Shown here in pieces: positions 8,246-15,457 of a stretch of DNA of 45,432 nt. A program made the translations under genes and the position numbers. This DNA comes from Treponema sp. UBA6988 (GTDB lineage: Bacteria; Spirochaetota; Spirochaetia; Treponematales; Treponemataceae), in contig DJYC01000085.1 in NCBI GenBank assembly GCA_002448445.1, forward strand, positions 1 through 45,432, read 5' to 3'. Below the pieces are notes generated by a model, which was not told where the DNA came from, did not search any database, and worked only from the letters and a program-made list of their open reading frames with translations. How positions within the stretch are numbered: the stretch's first letter is position 1; every line of letters begins with the position of its first letter.

Positions 8246-8264
8246 GTTACTGTAAGTAGTAACA
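8245..8264. promoter_or_regulatory. candidate trp operator palindrome
   Basis: TGTTACTGTAAGTAGTAACA has perfect 7-bp arms (8245-8251 and 8258-8264) around a 6-bp centre. It begins at the last base of the -10 box and covers the predicted start of transcription, an ideal place for a repressor. It does not match the E. coli TrpR operator spacing. Confidence 0.5.
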
Positions 8265-8291
8265 AATTTGATTGAGCCTTGGAGGGCTTTT

Positions 8292-9704
8292 ATGAGCAAG
8301 CGTCAAGATTGCATATATGAAAACTTGTCTGCGGAGAGGTACACGCCTTTTTCACTTGCGAGGAAGATAGGGGCAAAGGCCATTTTGGAGAGTGCCCGCT
8401 TTAATATGGGAAAGGAAAGGTATTCCATTCTTTTGTGCGAGGAGGCCTTTCACATTCTGCAGGATGATGACGGGGTTGCCTTTATTGTGGACGGCCGCCG
8501 CATTCCCTTTGCGGGGGAGGCTTCTGGTAAGGCGGACATTCTGGATGCCCTGCTTTACGTTGCACAGGAGAATGAGCTTCCTGTAAAGGGAATTCCGGTT
8601 CCTGCCAGCGGTGTTGGAAGCCTTGGTTACGAGTTTTGTGCCAGGTGCGATACGATTAACCTTGCGCCCCAGGTGGATGAGCTGCATATTCCGGAGAGTG
8701 AATTTGTTGTTGGCCACCTCTACATTGTGTTTGACCATTTTACTGAGACCCTGCATGTCTTTGCGATGAACTATACCGAGCACCAGATTGACCTGCAGAA
8801 GGCTGTGGACAATCTTAAAAAACGCTTGGGTGACATGGATTTTAGCTACCTTGCGCCGCCCGAGGAGCCCATGCCTTGCCGCGTGGTGACGGACCTTGCC
8901 CTTTCCGAAAGGGAATACAAGGACAAGGTTGTCGCGCTAAAGAAGGATATTGTGGCGGGGAATATTTTTCAGGCGGTTCCCAGCAGGAGGCTTACCCTTG
9001 AGTGCGAGAATTCTGCGCTGGAAATTTACCGCCGCCTGCGTTCGGTGAATCCTTCGCCCTACCTGCTATACATAGACTTTGGCGACAGGCAGCTGGTGGG
9101 TTCATCGCCTGAGAGCCTTGTCCGCGTACGTGACGGGATTGCTTCGATACGTCCGATTGCGGGTACTCGCCGCCGGGGGAAAAATGCAGTGGAAGACGAG
9201 GAGCTTAAAAAGGACCTGCTCGGCGACCCCAAAGAAAAGAGCGAGCACCTTATGCTGGTGGACCTTGCAAGGAACGACCTGGGCCGTGTTTGCGAGAGCG
9301 GGAGCGTAAAAGTTACTCGCTACATGGACTGCGAATACTTTAGCCACGTAATGCACCTTGTAAGCGACACCGAGGGTAAGCTAAGGGAGGGTGTAAAGCC
9401 AGTCCAGGTTTTGCGCTCTGCATTTCCGGCGGGGACTGTCAGCGGTTCTCCAAAAATCAGCGCGATAGAGATTTTGAGCAGGCTGGAAAAGATAAAGAGG
9501 CGGTTTTATGCCGGGGCAATAGGCTATTTGCAGACAAACGGAGACCTGGACTTTTGCATAGGAATCCGTTGCGCGCTAAGGCAGAATGCCACTTGGACTC
9601 TGCAGGCCGGGGGTGGAATTGTATACGACAGCAACCCGGACCGCGAGTGGCAGGAGACTTGCGAGAAGCTTGGTGCTTTGGTAAAGGTGCTTGAAAACAA
9701 GTAA
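8292..9704 (+). CDS. trpE: anthranilate synthase component I
   Basis: Converts chorismate to anthranilate with ammonia supplied by the TrpG domain of the next gene; first committed step of tryptophan synthesis. The 470-residue product shows an ILESARFN segment near the N-terminus resembling the LLES tryptophan-feedback element, and the chorismate-binding core signatures PSPYLLYIDFGDRQLVGSSP, RPIAGTRRRG, LVDLARNDLGRV, FPAGTVSGSPK and GGGIVYDSNPDREWQETCEK. The start at 8292 is chosen for GGAGGG (8281-8286); an upstream in-frame ATG at 8268 lacks a ribosome site. trpGD follows after an 11-bp gap. Confidence 0.95.
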   Translation: MSKRQDCIYENLSAERYTPFSLARKIGAKAILESARFNMGKERYSILLCEEAFHILQDDDGVAFIVDGRRIPFAGEASGKADILDALLYVAQENELPVKGIPVPASGVGSLGYEFCARCDTINLAPQVDELHIPESEFVVGHLYIVFDHFTETLHVFAMNYTEHQIDLQKAVDNLKKRLGDMDFSYLAPPEEPMPCRVVTDLALSEREYKDKVVALKKDIVAGNIFQAVPSRRLTLECENSALEIYRRLRSVNPSPYLLYIDFGDRQLVGSSPESLVRVRDGIASIRPIAGTRRRGKNAVEDEELKKDLLGDPKEKSEHLMLVDLARNDLGRVCESGSVKVTRYMDCEYFSHVMHLVSDTEGKLREGVKPVQVLRSAFPAGTVSGSPKISAIEILSRLEKIKRRFYAGAIGYLQTNGDLDFCIGIRCALRQNATWTLQAGGGIVYDSNPDREWQETCEKLGALVKVLENK

Positions 9705-9715
9705 GGAGGTAAAAT

Positions 9716-11335
9716 ATGATTTTGGTTATTGACAATTACGATTCTTTTACATACAACGTGGTTCAGGCTTTGCAGAGGCTTTCCGGCGAGGAAGTCAAGG
9801 TTGTGCGCTCAAAAGAATGCACTCTCGAAGACCTGAAGGCCATGAATCCGGGGCGGCTTGTCGTTAGCCCAGGACCTGGTACGCCAAGCGATGCGGGAAT
9901 CAGCAAGGAAGCGATAAGGTATTTTGCGGGAAAGATTCCCATCCTTGGGGTTTGCCTTGGTCACCAGTCAATCGCTGAGGCATTCGGTGCAAAAATCGTT
10001 CAGGCAAAGAGGATTTGCCACGGCGTTGTTGAAGAGATGAAGCTTGACGGTCGCGGTATCTTCCGCCTGGTTGGAACAAAGGCAAGCTTTACCCGCTACC
10101 ATTCACTTGTAATCGATGAGTCCACCCTGCCAGAAGGCTTTGAGGTTACGGCCCGTTCTTGCGACGGCGACATTATGGGCATACGCCACAAAACCATGCT
10201 TATAGAAGGGGTTCAGTTCCATCCGGAAAGCATTGCAAGCGAAGCAGGGGACCGCATTTTTACTGCCTTCCTTAACTACAGGCGTGACAACCTTCCCGTT
10301 GCATCCTATCTTAGCATGGTAATCGACCGCAAGGACCTTACCGAGGACCAGGCGGCCATATTCATGGAAAACCTTACCGACGGAGACCTTGACGAGCGCG
10401 TTACGGCTGCCATGCTTACTGCCCTTGCTGCAAAGGGGCATACTACCAGCGAGATTGTAGGCTGCGCAAAGGTGCTTCTTAGGAAGAAAAAGCCCATGCC
10501 GGAAAAGATTTCGGGGCTTGCGGAAATAGTAGGAACTGGCGGTGACTGCAAGGGAAGCTTTAACATTTCTTCTCTTAGCGCAGTAGTTGCGGCTTCTTGC
10601 GGACAGAAGGTTGCAAAGCACGGCAACAGGGCTGTCTCTTCCAAGTCCGGGGCCGCAGACTTTTTTGAGGCTCTGGGGGTTAAAATCGACAATACTCCCG
10701 AAAAGACTACGGACATAATAAAGAAGACCGGCTTTGCATTCCTTATGGCTCCAATTTACCATGCCGCAATGAGATACGCCGCTCCTGTACGCAAGGCGCT
10801 GGGAATCAAGACAATCATGAACATTCTTGGCCCCCTTCTTAATCCTGCCGGTGCTGAATACGAAGTGCTTGGCGTTTACTCAAAGGATCTTCTTGAGCGC
10901 TATGCCCGTGCGGCAAAGGAGCTTGGTGCAAAGCGCGTTATGGTCGTTGCAAGCGATGACGGCTATGACGAGATAAGTCCGTGTGCCCTTACACACGTCT
11001 TCCAGATTAACGAGGACGGAAAGGAGTTCCGCTACGTGATTGACCCTGCAAAAATCGGCATTACAGGTGTTGACCCAAATGACCTTGCAGGCGGTTCCGG
11101 GGCCGACAATGCCGCCATGGCTCTTGAAGTCCTTAGCGGAAGGGGCAAAAGGGGAGTGCGCGAGGCCGTTGCCCTTAACACGGGTGCCCTGCTTTACATA
11201 AGCGGAAAGGCACGCAACATTTCGGAAGGCTACAAGGCTGCCCTTGATGCAATTGACAGCGGAAAGGCTTTGGCAAAGCTTGAAGAGGTGCGCACGGAAA
11301 GCAACCCCTCATCACCTGTTCCCAGCGCAGCATAA
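9716..11335 (+). CDS. trpGD: fused anthranilate synthase amidotransferase / anthranilate phosphoribosyltransferase
   Basis: A two-domain enzyme of 539 residues. Residues about 1-195 are the class I glutamine amidotransferase TrpG: VIDNYDSFTYN, SPGPGTPSDAG, nucleophile Cys80 in GVCLGHQ, and His169/Glu171 in VQFHPES. It makes ammonia for TrpE. Residues about 200-530 are TrpD, which joins anthranilate to PRPP: GTGGDCKGSFNISS binds pyrophosphate and KHGNRAVSSKSGAAD is the family signature. A near-perfect AAGGAGG lies 6 nt before the ATG. The short gap to trpE shows one transcript. TrpGD fusions are also known in enterobacteria. Confidence 0.95.
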   Translation: MILVIDNYDSFTYNVVQALQRLSGEEVKVVRSKECTLEDLKAMNPGRLVVSPGPGTPSDAGISKEAIRYFAGKIPILGVCLGHQSIAEAFGAKIVQAKRICHGVVEEMKLDGRGIFRLVGTKASFTRYHSLVIDESTLPEGFEVTARSCDGDIMGIRHKTMLIEGVQFHPESIASEAGDRIFTAFLNYRRDNLPVASYLSMVIDRKDLTEDQAAIFMENLTDGDLDERVTAAMLTALAAKGHTTSEIVGCAKVLLRKKKPMPEKISGLAEIVGTGGDCKGSFNISSLSAVVAASCGQKVAKHGNRAVSSKSGAADFFEALGVKIDNTPEKTTDIIKKTGFAFLMAPIYHAAMRYAAPVRKALGIKTIMNILGPLLNPAGAEYEVLGVYSKDLLERYARAAKELGAKRVMVVASDDGYDEISPCALTHVFQINEDGKEFRYVIDPAKIGITGVDPNDLAGGSGADNAAMALEVLSGRGKRGVREAVALNTGALLYISGKARNISEGYKAALDAIDSGKALAKLEEVRTESNPSSPVPSAA

Positions 11336-11676
11336 GTTTTCTTGATTCTTTTCTGGAGCGGCCGTCATGTAAAAGTGTGGCCGCGGCATTTTATCCTGTA
11401 GAAGAAGTAGCGCCAAGGACGGCGCGTTATTTGTTGGCAGAAGAAAAAGGCAAGTTTTCGCCAGAAAACTTGCGGGATAAAATGCCACGGAGGGTATTTT
11501 ATCCCGCTTTCCAGGGTTCCGGGGGCCCCATCCCCCTCCATTGCCTGCGGCAAGCCGCTTCCGCGGCCCCTTCCAATCGGGGCTAGGATGCCTTTCGAGG
11601 CGGGATATTCTGCGGAAATTATACACTTTTCCGAAATATTCCCACCTTTCGGCAGTGAGAAATCCCTAAAAATTCC
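11336..11676. other. gene-free stretch with inverted repeats
   Basis: No credible gene. It holds GGCATTTTATCC near 11385, its inverted match GGATAAAATGCC near 11475 and a further TATTTTATCCCG near 11495, which leads straight into repeat family A copy 3. An AAGTTTTCGCCAGAAAACTT hairpin lies near 11450-11471. Nothing here looks like a simple terminator for trpGD. Confidence 0.5.
11505..11587 (-). repeat. dispersed repeat family A, copy 3
   Basis: On the minus strand it reads CCGATTGGAAGGGG, a GCCGCGGAAGCGGC hairpin, CAATGGAGGGGGATGGGG and CCCGGAACCCTGGAAAGCGG. It is closest to copy 5 at 31163, sharing the CCCGCTTTCCAGGGTTCCGG end. Confidence 0.7.
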
Positions 11677-11705
11677 TTGACGATGTTCGTAAATACGCTG
11701 ATAAT
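11677..11705 (+). promoter_or_regulatory. promoter of the solute-binding protein gene
   Basis: TTGACG at 11677-11682 and GATAAT at 11700-11705 with a 17-bp spacer. The leader would be about 100 nt long. Confidence 0.6.
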
Positions 11706-11809
11706 ATGTATTTGGAGACTTTTTTTTGTAAAAGCGGTTGCGGCTTGTAAAATCTGCTAAAAACCATCTTAAAACGCCGGACTGTAAAGAAGCCTCTGGG
11801 GATAGTTTA

Positions 11810-13123
11810 ATGAAAAAGTATCATTTAGCGGCTCTTGCTGCTGCCTTAACCTTTGCATCTTCTGCTGCCCTTTGCTTTCTTGGCTGCAGCGGAAAGTCAA
11901 ATTCTGCAAATAGCGAAAATCCGCCAAAAATCGTAGTTTGGTCATATTCAAGTGAGCTTGGCAACATGCTGGACATACCCACCTTTGGCTACAAGGCAAG
12001 GCATCCCGACGTTCAGGTTGACTATTCGCTTACTCCAGTTGACCAGTTCCCCTCCAAGCTTGACCGTGCGCTTAGCTGTTCAAGCGAGGTTCCCGATGTT
12101 TTTGCCTTGGACGTTTCCTTTGTCCGCAAATACATAGAAGAAGGTGCAGACTTTTTGCTGCCCCTGGATGACATCTACGAGCAGGTCAAGGACAAAATGG
12201 ATTCCTACCCCATGCAGGTTGGAACCTACGACGAACATGTGTACGGAATGAGCTGGCAGGTTTTTCCCGGAGCTGTCTTCTACCGCAGAAGTCTTGCAAA
12301 GCGCTTTTTTGGCACCGACGACCCCGTGATGGTTCAGCAGCACCTCAAGGACATACCGTCTTTTCTGGATTCCGCAAAGCTCATAAATGAAAAGTCCTAC
12401 GGAACTGTATACATAGTTTCTTCTTCCCAAGACCTCTTTATGCCCTACAAGGGATTGCGCAAGGTTCACTGGGTTACAAACAACAATCTTTTTATAGACC
12501 CGGCAATGCAGGCCTACATGGAAATGTGCCGCACAATGCACGTAAAGCACTACGATGCCGGCGTAAGGCAGTGGTCGGAAGGCTGGTTTGCCGGTATGAA
12601 CGATACCCTCACTGATGAATCTGGCAAGAGCGCAAAGATTTTCTGCTATTTTCTGCCTGCCTGGGGGCTTCATTCTGTCTTGAAGGAAAATGCCGGTGAT
12701 ACTGCCGGTGACTGGGCAATGGTTGCGGGCCCCGTCCACTACGACTGTGGGCGCACATGGCTTGCTGCCTACAAGGGCACTAAAAACCCCGAGGCGGTAA
12801 AGGAAATGATACGCTATCTTGTAAGCGATGATGGCTTTTGCACAGGCTATGCCCGCATGACGGGTGACATCGTTGCCAACATCCACACCCAGGACGCAAT
12901 AAAAAATACCTTTAGCGAGCCATTTTTGGGCGGGCAGAATCACTACGCTGAACTCTGTGAAATGTCCAGGAACACAAAGGAAAGCCTTGTTCAGGGGTCA
13001 GACCAGGCCATAGAAGCCCTCTGGAGCGAGGCGGTTTCATCCTATGCCTACGGTGAAAAGACAAAGGAAGAGGCCCTTGCAGACTTCCGCTCCCACGTAA
13101 AGAGCACACTGGGCTTTAATTAG
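11810..13123 (+). CDS. extracellular solute-binding lipoprotein (ABC family 1 type)
   Basis: A 437-residue predicted lipoprotein: MKKYHL, a hydrophobic stretch and lipobox FLGC about 24 residues in. The mature part resembles sugar ABC-transporter binding proteins: an early KIVVWSYSSE strand, HPDVQVDYSLTPVDQFPSKLD, VPDVFALDVSF, and late GRTWLAAYKGTKNPEAVKEMIRYL. The ligand cannot be told from sequence; sugars or oligosaccharides are usual. No permease or ATPase gene is adjacent, so it is an orphan that must use transporter parts encoded elsewhere. An in-frame start at 11738 exists, but 11810 begins the signal peptide. A hairpin at 13130-13164 ends the gene. Confidence 0.82.
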   Translation: MKKYHLAALAAALTFASSAALCFLGCSGKSNSANSENPPKIVVWSYSSELGNMLDIPTFGYKARHPDVQVDYSLTPVDQFPSKLDRALSCSSEVPDVFALDVSFVRKYIEEGADFLLPLDDIYEQVKDKMDSYPMQVGTYDEHVYGMSWQVFPGAVFYRRSLAKRFFGTDDPVMVQQHLKDIPSFLDSAKLINEKSYGTVYIVSSSQDLFMPYKGLRKVHWVTNNNLFIDPAMQAYMEMCRTMHVKHYDAGVRQWSEGWFAGMNDTLTDESGKSAKIFCYFLPAWGLHSVLKENAGDTAGDWAMVAGPVHYDCGRTWLAAYKGTKNPEAVKEMIRYLVSDDGFCTGYARMTGDIVANIHTQDAIKNTFSEPFLGGQNHYAELCEMSRNTKESLVQGSDQAIEALWSEAVSSYAYGEKTKEEALADFRSHVKSTLGFN

Positions 13124-13129
13124 GAAATA

Positions 13130-13164
13130 TGGGGTGAAAGCTTTCCTTTGCGAGACTTTCCCCA
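13130..13164. terminator. hairpin between convergent genes
   Basis: TGGGGTGAAAG (13130-13140) pairs with CTTTCCCCA (13156-13164), with one bulged T. It lies between the convergent solute-binding protein and FliN-like genes and may serve the plus-strand transcript. No long T tract follows. Confidence 0.45.
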
Positions 13165-13179
13165 CTTGAAAATTTAAGG

Positions 13180-13563
13180 TTATTTCTTTACAATCTCTGT
13201 TATCTGCACGGAAGCATGGCCGTTTTGGCTTGAGAGTTTGCCTCTTGCAAAGAGTTTACCGTCCACAAGGATTTCTGCCGCCTCAACAGGCTGCCGGTCC
13301 AGCTGGATGACGGTTCCCTTTGTGTAAGCGTCCACTTCCTTCTGCTTTTTAAGGATGGAACCGTAGACGACGGTGATTCGGCGCGGGGATGTGGCGTTTG
13401 CTTCTGCAATGAGGGCTGCTGCCCTTGCCTTTCTTGCCGCTATTTTTGCCGCACGGACTTTTGCTGCGTCTTCGGAGGATGGTTCAAGCTTTTTTTGGTC
13501 CTGGCTCTTTGCTTCTGCCTGAGGCTTCTTTAAGTTGTCTGTTTTGGGTGTGCTTGGGCTCAT
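13180..13563 (-). CDS. FliN-like protein with C-terminal SPOA domain
   Basis: A 127-residue protein. The first 65 residues are charged, rich in Lys, Glu and Ala, and probably disordered or helical. Residues about 66-125 match the SPOA (FliN/SpaO) fold: VVYGSILKKQKEVDAYTKG, TVIQLDRQPVEAAEILVDGKLFARGKL and a final VQITEIVKK. FliN forms the base of the flagellar C-ring, so this may be an accessory switch component or a related protein. No flagellar operon is nearby. The start is well supported by GGAGGAAG 4 nt upstream. It is convergent with the solute-binding protein gene and divergent from trpCF. Confidence 0.75.
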   Translation of the reverse strand: MSPSTPKTDNLKKPQAEAKSQDQKKLEPSSEDAAKVRAAKIAARKARAAALIAEANATSPRRITVVYGSILKKQKEVDAYTKGTVIQLDRQPVEAAEILVDGKLFARGKLSSQNGHASVQITEIVKK

Positions 13564-13618
13564 TCTTCCTCCAAAAGTTTGTCTATGACTTGGAAATGCA
13601 AGCCATAGGCATAACTTA

Positions 13619-13646
13619 ATTATAGCATAAGTTTTTACAAATGCAA
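13619..13646 (-). promoter_or_regulatory. promoter of the FliN-like gene
   Basis: On the minus strand TTGCAT (complement of 13641-13646) and a perfect TATAAT (complement of 13619-13624) are 16 bp apart. Confidence 0.6.
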
Positions 13647-13655
13647 GGAAATAGA

Positions 13656-13684
13656 TTGGGCATTTTTGCCGATTTAAATATTAT
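13656..13684 (+). promoter_or_regulatory. promoter of trpCF
   Basis: TTGGGC at 13656-13661 and TATTAT at 13679-13684 with 17 bp between. The trpE palindrome is not repeated here, so the two trp units may be controlled differently. Confidence 0.5.
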
Positions 13685-13704
13685 TTATAGAAGGCTAAAA
13701 AAAG

Positions 13705-15279
13705 ATGAGCATTATTGATGAAATTGTACAGAAACGCAAGCAGGATATAAGGAACCTTAGTTTTAACTACGGAGTTGACATTCCGCGTGAGCGCCCCAGG
13801 CGTGTGGTGCCCTTTCTTGGCGCAAAGGGAGCAATCCTTGAGATAAAGAGGGCTTCCCCCAGCAAAGGAGACATTGCCCCAAACCTTGATGCCGCCGACA
13901 CTGCAAGAAAATACATGGAGGCTGGTGCAAGCGCAATTTCAGTTCTTACGGAGCAGAATTATTTTAAAGGTTCACTCCAGGACTTGATTGCTGTCTGCGA
14001 GGAAGTAGGCAACCGCAACGTTGCAGTCCTTCGCAAGGACTTTCTCTTTGACCCGGAAGAAGTGGAAATTGCCTATAAATGCGGGGCGGATGCAGTCCTT
14101 TTGATTGCCCGCATGCTGGACACGGAAAAGCTCATAGAAATGGCCAAGGAATGTGCCTTCCTTAAGATTACAGCTTTTGTTGAACTGCGCCAGAGCGAAG
14201 ACTTGCAGAAGTACAAGCAGCTCTTGGAAGCCGTGGACAACCGCTACATAGTTTGCGGAGTGAATGCCCGTGACCTAAGTGACTTTAGCATAGACTTCCT
14301 AAAGCCAGCCGGCATGATAAGGGAAATCCGCATAATTTCCGGCGTAAGTTCCCGCGTTGTCTTTGAAAGCGGAATCAAGACCACCCAGGCCGCAGCTTTT
14401 GCAGGAAGCCTGGGCTTTACCGGCATGCTGATGGGCGAAGCCGCCGCCTCAAATCCGGAAGAGGCAAGTTCCCTCGTTGCATCCTTCGTGGAAGCAGAAG
14501 AAAATGATGCATCCAAGAAGTGGCTTGAGTATGCAGGCTCCTTGCGCCGCCGCATGGAAAAGAAACCCCGCCCCTTTGTAAAGATTTGCGGAATAACCTC
14601 TGCACCTGACGCGGTAAAGGCCGTAAAACTTGGTGCGGATCTCTTGGGCTTTATTTTCTGTGCAGAAAGCAAGCGCAATGTTGCAGGTTCAACAGTGGCA
14701 AAAATTGCAGGTGAACTACAGAATTCAAGCCTGCGCGGAAAGGTTAGCCTTGTTGGCGTAATAACAGACCCCTTCTCAAACGAGGCAAAGGAAGCCTACT
14801 CTCTTATAGACTCTGGCGTACTTGACTTTATCCAGCTTCACGGATGTGCAGACGAATTCCTTAGGGCAGAAGAGTTTGATGTTGGCAAGAAAAAGTTCCG
14901 GCCGGCAGAAATACCACATTATCCTGCCGTAAACATAACGAGCGTTGAAGACCTGCAGCAGATAGACGTTATGTGTGCCTATGGAGAACCCAGAATCCTG
15001 ATTGACGCAAAGGACGGAGACCAGGTTGGCGGTACTGGCATTCAGGTTGGCGAAGGCTTTGTTGAGCAGGTTGGCAAAAAGACCAAGCTCTGGCTTGCAG
15101 GCGGAATTGACCCCAAGAACGTAAAGGACATAATTCAGAAATTCAATCCGGAGCTTCTGGACGTTTCAAGCGGCGTAGAGTCTGCCCCCGGTGTTAAGGA
15201 CTATGCAAAGCTGGAAAAGCTCTTTAAGGCCATAAAGTCCGGTGCAAAGAAAGTCAAAAAAGAGAAAAAGGAAAAATAG
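13705..15279 (+). CDS. trpCF: fused indole-3-glycerol-phosphate synthase / phosphoribosylanthranilate isomerase
   Basis: A 524-residue bifunctional enzyme of two TIM barrels. Residues about 1-260 are TrpC: ILEIKRASPSKGDIAP, SVLTEQNYFKGSLQDL, VLRKDFLFDPEEVEIA, VCGVNARDL and ESGIKTTQAA. Residues about 290-510 are TrpF, opening with FVKICGITSAPDAVKAVKLG and LLGFIFCAESKRNV, and ending in WLAGGIDPKNV and LDVSSGVES. It performs the two steps between phosphoribosylanthranilate and indole-3-glycerol phosphate. The C-terminal tail is lysine-rich. AGAAGG is the ribosome site. TrpB and TrpA are not in the window. Confidence 0.95.
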   Translation: MSIIDEIVQKRKQDIRNLSFNYGVDIPRERPRRVVPFLGAKGAILEIKRASPSKGDIAPNLDAADTARKYMEAGASAISVLTEQNYFKGSLQDLIAVCEEVGNRNVAVLRKDFLFDPEEVEIAYKCGADAVLLIARMLDTEKLIEMAKECAFLKITAFVELRQSEDLQKYKQLLEAVDNRYIVCGVNARDLSDFSIDFLKPAGMIREIRIISGVSSRVVFESGIKTTQAAAFAGSLGFTGMLMGEAAASNPEEASSLVASFVEAEENDASKKWLEYAGSLRRRMEKKPRPFVKICGITSAPDAVKAVKLGADLLGFIFCAESKRNVAGSTVAKIAGELQNSSLRGKVSLVGVITDPFSNEAKEAYSLIDSGVLDFIQLHGCADEFLRAEEFDVGKKKFRPAEIPHYPAVNITSVEDLQQIDVMCAYGEPRILIDAKDGDQVGGTGIQVGEGFVEQVGKKTKLWLAGGIDPKNVKDIIQKFNPELLDVSSGVESAPGVKDYAKLEKLFKAIKSGAKKVKKEKKEK

Positions 15280-15351
15280 TTGTTCTGCAAACACAGAAAG
15301 CCGGAAAGCTTGCATGCAGCGTGTGAACTGTCTGTTGAAAATACAGGCACG

Positions 15352-15430
15352 GCAGGGATTGTAGGGGCCCGCCTTAGGCGGGTTGCGGAACGCAATGGAG
15401 CGGGTAGGGTCCCGCGGAACCCCGGAAAGC
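15352..15430 (+). repeat. dispersed repeat family A, copy 4
   Basis: Contains GGGATTGTAGGGG, a CCCGCCTTAGGCGGG hairpin, TTGCGGAACGCAATGGAG and CGGAACCCCGGAAAGC. It fills the 180-bp gap between the convergent trpCF and metalloprotease genes. Confidence 0.7.
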
Positions 15431-15457
15431 CCCTTGCATATAAAAGCGCCGCAAAAT

